Assembly (NCBI GenBank): GCA_937898095.1
Contig: CALDKR010000251.1
Span: 1 to 9,979, forward strand
DNA length: 9,979 bases
Direction: 5' to 3'
Source: an uncultured Rhodoluna sp.
GTDB lineage: Bacteria; Actinomycetota; Actinomycetes; Actinomycetales; Microbacteriaceae
Shown: positions 1-6,521 of the stretch, piece after piece
Numbering within the stretch: position 1 is the first letter of the stretch
Layout: each line of letters opens with the position of its first letter
Notes under the pieces: model-generated
What the model saw: only the letters and a program-made list of their open reading frames with translations
Database searches by the model: none
Told to the model about the DNA's origin: nothing
Position numbers and translations under genes: made by a program

Positions 1-562
1 TGAAGACTCGCTGCTCAAGATCGAAGTTGACGACAGCGTTCAGCTTCGCATCATCCACCGCGGTGTTGGTGCGATCACCGAGTCAGACGTCAACCTGGCC
101 ACTGTCGACAATGCAATCATCATCGGATTCAACGTCAAGCCTGACAACAAGGCACGTGAGCGCGCCGATCGCGAAGGCGTCGACATTCGTCAATACAGCG
201 TTATCTATGCAGCGCTTGAAGACATCGAGAAGGCCCTCAAAGGCATGCTCAAGCCTGAATACGAAGAGGTTCAGCTCGGCACCGCAGAGGTTCGCGAGCT
301 GTTCAAGTCTTCAAAGGTCGGAACAATTGCCGGTTCGATTGTTCGTTCGGGCTCAATCCGACGCAACTCATCGGCCCGCGTTCTGCGCGACGGCAAGGTT
401 ATCGCCGACAACCTCAAGGTCGATTCGCTCAAGCGCTTCAAAGACGACGCAACCGAAGTTAAGACCGACTTCGAGTGTGGTATCGGCTTGGGTGGCTTCA
501 ACGAATTGCAGCTTGAAGACATCATTGAAACCTTCGAAATGCGCGAAAAGCCTCGCGTCTAA
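1..562 (+). CDS. infB: Translation initiation factor IF-2, C-terminal part (5' end outside window)
   Basis: IF-2 is the GTPase that places initiator fMet-tRNA in the P site of the 30S subunit and promotes subunit joining. Only the last 186 complete codons are present, in the frame that begins at base 2, so the GTPase domain lies upstream of the window. The visible part includes a GVGAITESDVNLA stretch, the IIIGFNVKP segment, a DIRQYSVIY segment typical of IF-2 domain III, and the final beta-barrel domain (VGTIAGSIVRSG, then ECGIGL near the end). These are highly conserved parts of the family. The gene ends in TAA and rbfA starts 20 bases later, in the usual infB-rbfA order, so they are very probably cotranscribed. 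Identification is firm; only the start is missing. Confidence 0.96.
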   Translation, partial: EDSLLKIEVDDSVQLRIIHRGVGAITESDVNLATVDNAIIIGFNVKPDNKARERADREGVDIRQYSVIYAALEDIEKALKGMLKPEYEEVQLGTAEVRELFKSSKVGTIAGSIVRSGSIRRNSSARVLRDGKVIADNLKVDSLKRFKDDATEVKTDFECGIGLGGFNELQLEDIIETFEMREKPRV

Positions 563-582
563 ATCGAAAAGAGAAATAAATC

Positions 583-1026
583 ATGGTTGATCACGCGCGT
601 GCTCGAAAGCTAGCAGAACGCATCAAGGTGCTCGTTGCTGAGGCACTCGAGCGCGCCGTGAAAGACCCTGATCTTGGCTTCGTCACGATTACCGAGGTTA
701 AGGTCACGCCAGACCTTCAGCACTCGACGATTTTTTATACCGTTTGGGGCACCGCCGAAGACAAAGCTCGCAGCGCCGAGATCATTGAACGCAACCGTGG
801 CAAAATTCGCGGCGAGGTTGGCCGTCAGCTTTCGATTCGACTAACCCCAACGGTTGAATTCGTCATGGATGAAGTGCCAGAGCTAGCCGCTCACATGAAC
901 GACCTGCTATCAGAGGCTAAGGCTCGCGATGCTGAGGTTGCTCGAATCGCAGCCGAGGCACACTATGCCGGCGAAGAAAACCCATATAAAGAGCCAAAGT
1001 CTCACGAAGACGAAGAAGACGAGTAG
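583..1026 (+). CDS. rbfA: 30S ribosome-binding factor RbfA
   Basis: RbfA is a small KH-fold protein that binds the immature 30S subunit and helps 16S rRNA maturation, notably at low temperature. The 147-residue product starts MVDHARARKLAERIKVLVAEAL and contains the family hallmarks DPDLGFVTITEVKVTPDL (about residues 28-45) and an IRGEVGRQLSIRLTP helix-strand (about 75-89). The C-terminus is a strongly acidic tail (EDEEDE), a common extension in actinobacterial RbfA. The ATG is preceded by a modest purine-rich site (AAAAGAGAAA, 568-577). It lies 20 bases after infB and the next start (truB) is only 3 bases after its TAG, so it is embedded in an operon and probably translationally coupled to truB. 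Confidence 0.95.
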   Translation: MVDHARARKLAERIKVLVAEALERAVKDPDLGFVTITEVKVTPDLQHSTIFYTVWGTAEDKARSAEIIERNRGKIRGEVGRQLSIRLTPTVEFVMDEVPELAAHMNDLLSEAKARDAEVARIAAEAHYAGEENPYKEPKSHEDEEDE

Positions 1027-1029
1027 ACC

Positions 1030-1995
1030 TTGCCTTCTGGCCTAGTTCTAATCGACAAACCGGCAGGCTGGACCAGCCACGACGTCGTTGCTAAAACTCG
1101 CCGATTGGCAGGAACGCGCAAGGTTGGCCACGCCGGAACCTTAGACCCAATGGCAACCGGGCTGCTTATTCTTGGGGTCGAATCTGCCACGAAATTGCTC
1201 ACATTCATTGTCGGAGCTGACAAAACCTATCGAGCCACCATTCGCCTTGGCGCCAGTACGGTCAGTGATGATCGAGAATCTGAATTTGTCGAGCATGCGG
1301 CACCCGGCGCGATTGCAGCATTAACCATCGAGCAAATCAACACTCAAATCGAGAAGCTAACTGGCAAAATCGAGCAGGTTCCAAGCTCGGTGTCAGCCAT
1401 AAAAATTGACGGCAAGCGGGCTTATTCGATGGTTCGCAGCGGCCAAGAAGTTGAGCTAAAGGCTCGCCCGGTGACGATCTCCAGATTTGAAGTCATCGCA
1501 GCACCGCGGGCGGCTGCTTTCGAAAATCACGACTTTCTCGACATCGATGTCGAAGTTGACTGCAGTTCAGGCACCTACATTCGTGCCCTGGCTCGCGACC
1601 TTGGGCAAGCTCTGGGGGTCGGCGGCCACCTAACCGAGCTTCGGCGCACGCGCATCGGTGAATATTCTGTCGAACAGGCTCAAAATATTGAAGCCCTGAC
1701 TCGTGAAGACAGCCCAGAACCTCTGGCGGTTTTGCCATTGGCCGAGGCTGCCCGCGCTCAGTTTGCTGTTCGAGTCTTGTCTCAGCAAGATGTGATCGAC
1801 CTCGGTCACGGCAAACGACTCGCTCACAACGGTGAGGGTGAATCAGAATTTGCCGGCATCGATGAGGCTGGTCGTCTGATCGCAATTTTGCAACGCTCAG
1901 GCAGTCAAATTAAGTCGGTCGTAGTTTTTGCTGAAGAATTAAATCAGCACCTTCAGGCAAACAAGACAAACGAAATCGCGAATAAAGAGGCATGA
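1030..1995 (+). CDS. truB: tRNA pseudouridine-55 synthase TruB
   Basis: TruB converts U55 to pseudouridine in the T-loop of tRNAs. The 321-residue product opens with GLVLIDKPAGWTSHDVV and has the catalytic motif GHAGTLDPMATGLL, in which Asp39 is the expected nucleophile. KIDGKRAYSMVRSG (about 125-138) and VDCSSGTYIRALARDLG (about 176-192) are the other conserved TruB blocks, and a C-terminal domain with an LGHGKRL segment follows. I place the start at TTG 1030, because this codon immediately precedes the conserved N-terminus and lies 3 bases after the rbfA stop; the GAAGAAGACGAG end of rbfA could act as ribosome-binding site. The segment after the first catalytic block reads LGASTVSDDRE rather than the more common TDTxDxxG form, a minor variation. 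Identification is firm. Confidence 0.96.
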   Translation: MPSGLVLIDKPAGWTSHDVVAKTRRLAGTRKVGHAGTLDPMATGLLILGVESATKLLTFIVGADKTYRATIRLGASTVSDDRESEFVEHAAPGAIAALTIEQINTQIEKLTGKIEQVPSSVSAIKIDGKRAYSMVRSGQEVELKARPVTISRFEVIAAPRAAAFENHDFLDIDVEVDCSSGTYIRALARDLGQALGVGGHLTELRRTRIGEYSVEQAQNIEALTREDSPEPLAVLPLAEAARAQFAVRVLSQQDVIDLGHGKRLAHNGEGESEFAGIDEAGRLIAILQRSGSQIKSVVVFAEELNQHLQANKTNEIANKEA

Positions 1996-1999
1996 GACT

Positions 2000-2365
2000 G
2001 TGATTGAGAGTTTTTATCAAATTCAAGTCGGCTATGCATTTGCCGCCGCCGCGCTGCTTTTCGTCTTCGGCGTTGCCCGTCGCAAGCCGAGCCTAATCAG
2101 CCTGGCAATTCTTGCGGTTAGCGAACTCGGCCTTCTGATTCAGTTGGTCATCTCGATCGTTCTGGTTGCCGGGGGAGCACGCGCTAAAACCGATACGGTC
2201 GAATTCTTTGCCTATCTAATTGTTGCCCTGATGGTGCCAGCGGGCGCTGGTTTCTGGGCGCTTATCGAGCGCACCCGCTGGTCAACCTTTGTGCTTGCGG
2301 TGGGTGCCTTCACGGTCGCCGTGATGACAGCCCGCATGGGCCAAATCTGGTTTGGGGCAATCTAG
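2000..2365 (+). CDS. Small four-helix integral membrane protein, function unknown
   Basis: I cannot assign a function. The 121-residue product has four hydrophobic stretches (about residues 10-27, 31-58, 67-89 and 94-114) joined by short charged turns (ARRKP, ARAKTDT, ERTRW), so it should be a compact polytopic membrane protein. The C-terminal part ERTRW...RMGQIW resembles, from memory, small hypothetical membrane proteins found near truB or ribF in other actinobacteria. The GTG start at 2000 lies 4 bases after the truB stop and is preceded by AAAGAGG at 1984-1990, well spaced for translation. It therefore looks like the last gene of the infB-rbfA-truB unit, with a hairpin just after it. There is no signal peptide and no catalytic motif. 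Confidence 0.8.
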   Translation: MIESFYQIQVGYAFAAAALLFVFGVARRKPSLISLAILAVSELGLLIQLVISIVLVAGGARAKTDTVEFFAYLIVALMVPAGAGFWALIERTRWSTFVLAVGAFTVAVMTARMGQIWFGAI

Positions 2366-2377
2366 CTTCGAAATCCG

Positions 2378-2403
2378 AAGGCTAAATTAGCCTTGCTTGT
2401 TCA
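2378..2403 (+). terminator. Candidate intrinsic terminator after the truB unit
   Basis: AAGGCTAA at 2378-2385 and TTAGCCTT at 2387-2394 form a perfect inverted repeat around one central base, folding into a stem of about seven bp with a small A/T loop. It is followed by TTGTT separated by GC, a broken T-rich tract, so it is weaker than a classical terminator. A second small stem (AGCTTCG/CGAAGGCT) overlaps its left arm. Its place between the last gene of the truB unit and the pst promoter fits transcription termination. Confidence 0.45.
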
Positions 2404-2438
2404 CCTTCTGTTAACCAAGCGACAAGCATAACTTCACG
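2399..2438 (+). promoter_or_regulatory. PHO box and promoter upstream of pstC
   Basis: GTTCACC (2399-2405) and GTTAACC (2410-2416) are repeated exactly 11 bases apart. Degenerate units follow in the same register (GACAAGC at 2421, CTTCACG at 2432). This is the direct-repeat form of actinobacterial PhoP operators, where GTTCACC units recur every 11 bp. TAACTT at 2429-2434 is a plausible -10 hexamer (TANNNT), placing the repeats over the -35 region, as expected of an activator that substitutes for a poor -35. An alternative -10 (CATTAT, 2448-2453) would make the transcript nearly leaderless; pstC does lack a good ribosome-binding site. That it answers to phosphate starvation through PhoP is inferred. 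Confidence 0.75.
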
Positions 2439-2460
2439 TCTAGCGAACATTATTTAGAGC

Positions 2461-3441
2461 ATGACTGCTGAAGCACCGTATCAGGCAACCCCACGACGCA
2501 AACTCGTGGTTAAGCCGTCAACCGTTCCAGACAAAGTTTTCTTTGGCCTTGCAACCGCTGCGGCATACTCTGCAATCGTTATCACCAGCGCAATTCTGAT
2601 CTTCTTGATCATTCGTGCCTGGCCAGCATTCGAGTCTCAGGGTGTCATCAACTTCATTTTCGGCAGCGGCTGGGACACCTCTCTTGACCCAATCGTTTTG
2701 CATATCGGCCCAATGCTTTGGGGTTCATTCCTTGTTGCAACCATCGGCGTGATTTTTGCCGTTCCGATGGCTATCTCGATTGCATACTTCATTGAATTCA
2801 TCGCGCCTAAGTCACTCGCCAAGGCAGCGACCATTTTGGTTGACTTGCTCGCTGCAATTCCATCTGTGGTTATTGGACTATGGGGAGTCAGTCTTTTCTC
2901 AACCGTCGCCGCCGGCTGGGCGCAAGAGTTGAACTCAGTTCTCGGATGGATTCCACTGTTCTCGAACAACGCTGGAAACTTCCTTCGTTCACCTTTTATT
3001 GCGGGCCTAGTGGTAGCAGTAATGATTGTTCCAATCATCGCTTCGATCACTCGCGAAATCTTCAGCCAGATGGACCAAGAAATCATCAAGGCGTCTCTGG
3101 CACTGGGCGGCAACCGCGAATCAACCTTCCGAAAGGTGATTCTGCCTACCGCGGCCGGCGGTGTTGTGGGTGGCGTTCTTCTGGGTCTTGGTCGCGCACT
3201 CGGCGAGACCGTAGCAATCTTCTTCGTTTTGAACCTGGTCTACGACGACTTCAACTTCTATCAAATTCTCGAACCAAAGGGTGGCGCTGTTGCCTCACTG
3301 ATTTTGGCTAAGTTCGGTGAAGCCACTCAAGCCGAAATTTCAGGCTTGATGGCTGCGGGTGTGGTTCTGTTCGTCGCCACGCTGATCATCAACGCGATCG
3401 CTTCATACATCGTTGCAAAGGCTCAACCATGGAGAAACTAA
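2461..3441 (+). CDS. pstC: Phosphate ABC transporter permease PstC
   Basis: PstC is one of the two channel-forming subunits of the PstSCAB high-affinity inorganic phosphate importer. The 326-residue product has about six hydrophobic helices (first at roughly residues 28-52, others in the regions 82-112, 122-152, 178-195, 232-258 and 292-318). The ABC-permease EAA loop is at about 199-230, with ASLALGG followed by KVILPTAAGG, and is then followed by the conserved LGRALGET segment. Residues 59-75 (QGVINFIFGSGWDTS) match the periplasmic-side loop typical of PstC. The ATG at 2461 is the only sensible start, with only a weak AGAG upstream. Its end overlaps pstA by 13 bases, so the two permeases are coupled. 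Family and role are firm; phosphate specificity is supported by pstB and pstS alongside. Confidence 0.95.
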   Translation: MTAEAPYQATPRRKLVVKPSTVPDKVFFGLATAAAYSAIVITSAILIFLIIRAWPAFESQGVINFIFGSGWDTSLDPIVLHIGPMLWGSFLVATIGVIFAVPMAISIAYFIEFIAPKSLAKAATILVDLLAAIPSVVIGLWGVSLFSTVAAGWAQELNSVLGWIPLFSNNAGNFLRSPFIAGLVVAVMIVPIIASITREIFSQMDQEIIKASLALGGNRESTFRKVILPTAAGGVVGGVLLGLGRALGETVAIFFVLNLVYDDFNFYQILEPKGGAVASLILAKFGEATQAEISGLMAAGVVLFVATLIINAIASYIVAKAQPWRN

Positions 3442-4517
3442 TCGACCTTTCACCAGTTGCTCGCCCGGCAAACGCAGAGCCTTGGGCTCGCGTTCAGCCT
3501 CGCCTAAAGCTTGTAATTGCACTCTGCAGCATCATTCCGGTTTTGATTGCAGCCACAGTTTTGTTTGCCACCGGCAATGAATTCATGGGTGTGCTGTTCA
3601 CTGTCTTTTTGCCACTGCAAATCATCGGTGGTGGCATCGCTGGCTATGTTGGCTTCGGTCGCCGCGGCATTCTCGACGGATTGCTTTTGGTGGTCACCTT
3701 TTTCTTCGCGACCTTCGTTCTAGTGCTTCTGATTTCAGTGCTGTGGTCAGTGCTCGAAAACGGCGGCAAGGCGATCAGCCCGCACTTCTTCTATCAAAAC
3801 AACGTGTATGTTGACCCGACTGCGCCGCTTGAAATCGGTGGCGTAGGACACGCAATTATCGGTTCGTTCCTAATTGTTGGCTTGGCGACCGTGATCACCG
3901 TGCCGCTTGGAATTGCAACCGCGGTGTACATCACCGAGACCCAAGGCAAGAGCCGCGGCTTGATTCGTTCACTTTTGCAAGCTATGTCTGGTCTTCCATC
4001 TGTTGTTGCCGGTCTGTTTATCTACGCATTGCTAATCGCCAGCGGAATCAGCCAGTACGCGGGTTTTGCCGGTTCGCTAGCGCTTATCCCACTGATGTTG
4101 CCAACCGTTTCCCGTGTTGCCGAAGAGGCACTGCGTTTGGTGCCAAAGGAACTTCGAAACGGAGCCCTAGCACTCGGTGCACCGGCTTGGCGAGCATTTC
4201 TTCAAGTGACATTGCCCGCCGCCGCATCAGGAATTGTGACTGCAGTTCTGTTGGGTGTGGCTCGTGTTATTGGTGAAACTGCCCCGCTGATTCTGACCAC
4301 TTTCTCGGCAAACAACACCAACCTGAACATCTTCTCTGGCGGCATGTCAACTTTGCCGACCTACCTTTACAACTACGTCACCATGGGCTTCGACACCTCG
4401 CTTCAGCGCGCTTGGGGTGCCGCCCTCGTGATTTTGATCTTGGTCGGCGTGCTATTTGCCGCAGCCCGATTTGCAACCCGTTCGACCCCAGCGCCAAAAG
4501 CCAAGAAGAGAAAGTAA
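3429..4517 (+). CDS. pstA: Phosphate ABC transporter permease PstA, with N-terminal extension
   Basis: PstA pairs with PstC to form the phosphate channel. The conserved permease core runs from about residue 138 (GVGHAIIGSFLIVG) through SGLPSVVAGLF (187-197), the EAA loop (about 232-265, EALRLVPKEL then ALALGAPAW), and VARVIGETAPLILT (278-290). The 362-residue product is longer than the roughly 280-300 residues usual for PstA. The extra length is N-terminal: about 25 soluble residues, then hydrophobic helices at about 27-49, 53-76 and 82-109, where the family normally has one. The tail is basic (KAKKRK). The ATG at 3429 lies within the last codons of pstC and has GCAAAGG at 3415-3421 as ribosome-binding site. 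The gene ends 5 bases before pstB. Confidence 0.94.
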   Translation: MEKLIDLSPVARPANAEPWARVQPRLKLVIALCSIIPVLIAATVLFATGNEFMGVLFTVFLPLQIIGGGIAGYVGFGRRGILDGLLLVVTFFFATFVLVLLISVLWSVLENGGKAISPHFFYQNNVYVDPTAPLEIGGVGHAIIGSFLIVGLATVITVPLGIATAVYITETQGKSRGLIRSLLQAMSGLPSVVAGLFIYALLIASGISQYAGFAGSLALIPLMLPTVSRVAEEALRLVPKELRNGALALGAPAWRAFLQVTLPAAASGIVTAVLLGVARVIGETAPLILTTFSANNTNLNIFSGGMSTLPTYLYNYVTMGFDTSLQRAWGAALVILILVGVLFAAARFATRSTPAPKAKKRK

Positions 4518-4522
4518 GACTC

Positions 4523-5299
4523 ATGTCGGCTCAATATCACCTAAGTTCTGAGAACGTAAACGTCTGGTTTGGTGAACGTCACGTTCTAAAAGATGTCTCA
4601 CTTCAGTTTCCGACCAACCAGGTGACTGCCCTAATCGGCCCTTCTGGCTGCGGCAAGTCAACCTTCATTCGCACGCTAAACCGCATGCACGAGCTAATCC
4701 CGGGCGCTGGTTTTGGGGGCAAGGTTTTGCTCGATGGCGAAGACATCTATGACGAGTCGGTTGACCCAGTAAACGTTCGCATCAAAATCGGCATGGTCTT
4801 TCAAAAGCCAAACCCTTTTCCGACTATGTCGATCAAAGAGAACGTTCTTTCAGGCCTAAAGCTTTCTGGTCGCAAGAACGACAACCAGGCCGAGCTTGTC
4901 GAGACCTCACTTCGTCGCGCATCAATCTGGAACGAAGTTAAAGACCGCCTAAACGAGCCAGCGCTCTCACTTTCAGGCGGTCAGCAGCAGCGACTTTGCA
5001 TCGCCCGCGGTCTTGCAATGGATCCAGAGGTTTTGCTCATGGATGAGCCATGTTCAGCTCTTGACCCAGGCTCAACTCGTCGCATCGAAGAGACCATTCT
5101 CGAGCTAAAAGACTCAATGACTATCGTTATCGTGACTCACAACATGCAGCAGGCACAGCGCGTTGCAGACCAGACCGCATTCTTCTTGTCAGAAGACGGC
5201 AACCCAGGTCACGTAGTTGAGTTCGGTCCAACCGACGACGTATTCAACAAGCCAGTCGATCCACGAACCAACGACTACGTTAACGGACACTTCGGTTAG
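4523..5299 (+). CDS. pstB: Phosphate ABC transporter ATP-binding protein PstB
   Basis: PstB is the cytoplasmic ATPase that powers phosphate import. In the 258-residue product, Walker A is GPSGCGKST (39-47), the Q-loop lies in MVFQKPNPFP (91-100, Gln94), the ABC signature is LSGGQQQR (150-157), Walker B is VLLMDEPCSALD (170-181, catalytic Glu175), and the switch His is His206 in VTHNMQQA. The KPNPFP after the Q-loop is characteristic of PstB among ABC ATPases. I start it at ATG 4523, 5 bases after the pstA stop, with GAGAAAG (4508-4514) as ribosome-binding site; an in-frame ATG at 4412 lies deep in pstA and would add 37 residues unlike the family. No terminator is visible after it, so readthrough into pstS is possible. 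No phoU is seen in the window. Confidence 0.97.
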   Translation: MSAQYHLSSENVNVWFGERHVLKDVSLQFPTNQVTALIGPSGCGKSTFIRTLNRMHELIPGAGFGGKVLLDGEDIYDESVDPVNVRIKIGMVFQKPNPFPTMSIKENVLSGLKLSGRKNDNQAELVETSLRRASIWNEVKDRLNEPALSLSGGQQQRLCIARGLAMDPEVLLMDEPCSALDPGSTRRIEETILELKDSMTIVIVTHNMQQAQRVADQTAFFLSEDGNPGHVVEFGPTDDVFNKPVDPRTNDYVNGHFG

Positions 5300-5305
5300 T
5301 CAATT

Positions 5306-5357
5306 GTTAACCTTTGGTTCGCCATCAGTTATCTAACTTCGGCGCTCAAGTTAACTT
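5306..5357 (+). promoter_or_regulatory. PHO-box array and promoter upstream of pstS
   Basis: Units GTTAACC (5306-5312), GTTCGCC (5317-5323) and GTTATCT (5328-5334) are spaced exactly 11 bases apart. After one unrecognisable unit, GTTAACT (5350-5356) falls on the same 11-base register. TAACTT at 5334-5339 sits 28 bases from the first unit, against 30 in the pstC promoter, and is a candidate -10. The upstream TTGTT-MACCTT sequence also matches the pstC region. This suggests pstS has its own PhoP-dependent promoter besides readthrough from pstB. The leader would be about 65 bases, ending in a strong AAGGAG ribosome-binding site (5400-5404). Confidence 0.75.
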
Positions 5358-5411
5358 CTTGAACATTCAATAGAACTGTCTCAAAAGACCCCACATTACA
5401 AGGAGAAATAC

Positions 5412-6419
5412 ATGCGTAAAGTTAGTGGCATCCTGGCCGCAACTGCACTTATTGCAACCGTTGCACTAACCGGTCCAGCAGCTACTGCTGCCGAGTCAGT
5501 CACCGGAAAAGGCGCTGGCTACCCAGCCCTTCTAATCGAGGCTTGCCGCTCGGCTTACACCGACGCAACCGTTTCATACACCAACACTGGTTCAGGCACC
5601 GGCAAGTCAGAGTTCGCCAAGGGCAACGTTGACTTCGCAGCTTCAGACTCTGTCTACGCAGCTGGCACCGCTCCTTCAGCTAAGTTCACCTATGTTCCAC
5701 TAGTCGGTGGCCCAATCGCTCTTACCTTCAACGTTGCTGGCCTAAAGTCACTAAAGCTAACCCCAGCTCTAGTTAGCGACATCTTCCTAGGCAACATCAC
5801 CATGTGGAACGACGCCAAGATCGCTAAGGTCAACAAGGGCGCAAAGCTTCCTGCTGAGAAGATCCAGCCTGTTTACCGTTCAGACGGCTCTGGCACCTCA
5901 AACAACTTCACCAACTACCTAACTCAGACTGTTGGTGGCGACTGGAAGCAGAACGACTCATTCGTGACCGGCGCAGGCAAGACCTACGGCATCGGTGGCG
6001 CAAAGAGCACCGGTGTTCTTTCAGCAATCAAGAGCACTGCCTACTCAATCGGTTACCTTGACCTTTCAGACGCAGCTACCTCAGGCCTACCATCTGCAGC
6101 ACTTCTAAACGGTGCTGGCCAGTACCAGCTTCCAAACGTGCGCTCATCAGCTCTATTCCTAGCGAAGCAGCAGATGAACTCACAGGGCGTTGTCAAGTTT
6201 GACTACGAGGCTGCAGTCAAGGGTGGATACAACCTTTCAGTGGTTTCATACGGAATCGCTCCAACCGCTAAGGGAACCACCAAGGCTGCTGCGGTCAAGG
6301 GCTTCTTCAACTACTTCCTATCTACCTGTGCACCAGCCAAGGCTGCTGGCCTACAGTATGTCGCTCTTAGCGGCGCCTTCCAGAAGCAGGCTCTGAAGCT
6401 TGCTGCAAAGATTGGCTAA
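5412..6419 (+). CDS. pstS: Phosphate-binding protein PstS (exported, no lipobox)
   Basis: PstS is the extracytoplasmic receptor that captures inorganic phosphate and delivers it to PstCA. The 335-residue product starts with a signal peptide (MRK, hydrophobic core about 7-20, likely cut after ATAA near residue 27). The mature part begins TGKGAGYP. The phosphate-binding elements are TGSGTGKSEF (59-68), VDFAASDS (73-80, Asp79) and RSDGSGTSNNF (156-166). Cys45 and Cys306 are the only cysteines and could form a disulphide. No cysteine lies at the end of the signal peptide, so the product should be cut by signal peptidase I and not lipidated, unusual for a Gram-positive PstS. A strong AAGGAG site precedes ATG 5412. 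Leucine codons are almost all CTA or CTT, suggesting high expression. A strong terminator follows. Confidence 0.94.
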   Translation: MRKVSGILAATALIATVALTGPAATAAESVTGKGAGYPALLIEACRSAYTDATVSYTNTGSGTGKSEFAKGNVDFAASDSVYAAGTAPSAKFTYVPLVGGPIALTFNVAGLKSLKLTPALVSDIFLGNITMWNDAKIAKVNKGAKLPAEKIQPVYRSDGSGTSNNFTNYLTQTVGGDWKQNDSFVTGAGKTYGIGGAKSTGVLSAIKSTAYSIGYLDLSDAATSGLPSAALLNGAGQYQLPNVRSSALFLAKQQMNSQGVVKFDYEAAVKGGYNLSVVSYGIAPTAKGTTKAAAVKGFFNYFLSTCAPAKAAGLQYVALSGAFQKQALKLAAKIG

Positions 6420-6445
6420 GTAGTAGTTCAAAACCAATAAAGAGA

Positions 6446-6480
6446 GGAGCGCGATCATTCAGGTCGCGCTCCTTTTCTTT
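6446..6480 (+). terminator. Strong intrinsic terminator after pstS
   Basis: GGAGCGCGA (6446-6454) and TCGCGCTCC (6464-6472) form a perfect nine-bp GC-rich stem with a nine-base loop, followed directly by TTTTCTTT (6473-6480). Upstream purines (AAAGAGA) can extend the stem by pairing with the T tract. It lies 26 bases after the pstS stop and separates pstS from the downstream lipoprotein gene. Confidence 0.92.
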
Positions 6481-6490
6481 GATTCAAAGC

Positions 6491-6515
6491 TATAAATTGA
6501 TACAAAACAGAAGGA
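6491..6515 (+). promoter_or_regulatory. Candidate promoter -10 and ribosome-binding site for the PstS-like lipoprotein gene
   Basis: TATAAA at 6491-6496 is a five-of-six match to the -10 consensus, but no convincing -35 lies 16-18 bases upstream. An alternative pair is TTGATT (6479-6484) with TACAAA (6501-6506). AAGGA at 6511-6515, six bases before the TTG at 6522, is a good ribosome-binding site and decides that start. No PHO-box repeat is visible here, so control may differ from pstS. Confidence 0.4.
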
Positions 6516-6521
6516 CTCCCT

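Noticed and set aside
1493..1885. Open reading frame of 130 codons on the minus strand inside truB
   Set aside because: It is fully inside a well-conserved gene, has an Arg/Cys/His-rich composition with no recognisable domain, and lacks its own ribosome-binding site.
2637..3113. Open reading frame of 158 codons on the minus strand inside pstC
   Set aside because: It is antisense to a conserved permease, and its apparent hydrophobicity follows from the complementary strand. No family features are seen.
4412..4522. Upstream extension of pstB to an in-frame ATG
   Set aside because: It would overlap pstA by more than 100 bases and add an N-terminus unlike PstB. ATG 4523 has the right spacing and gives the family length.
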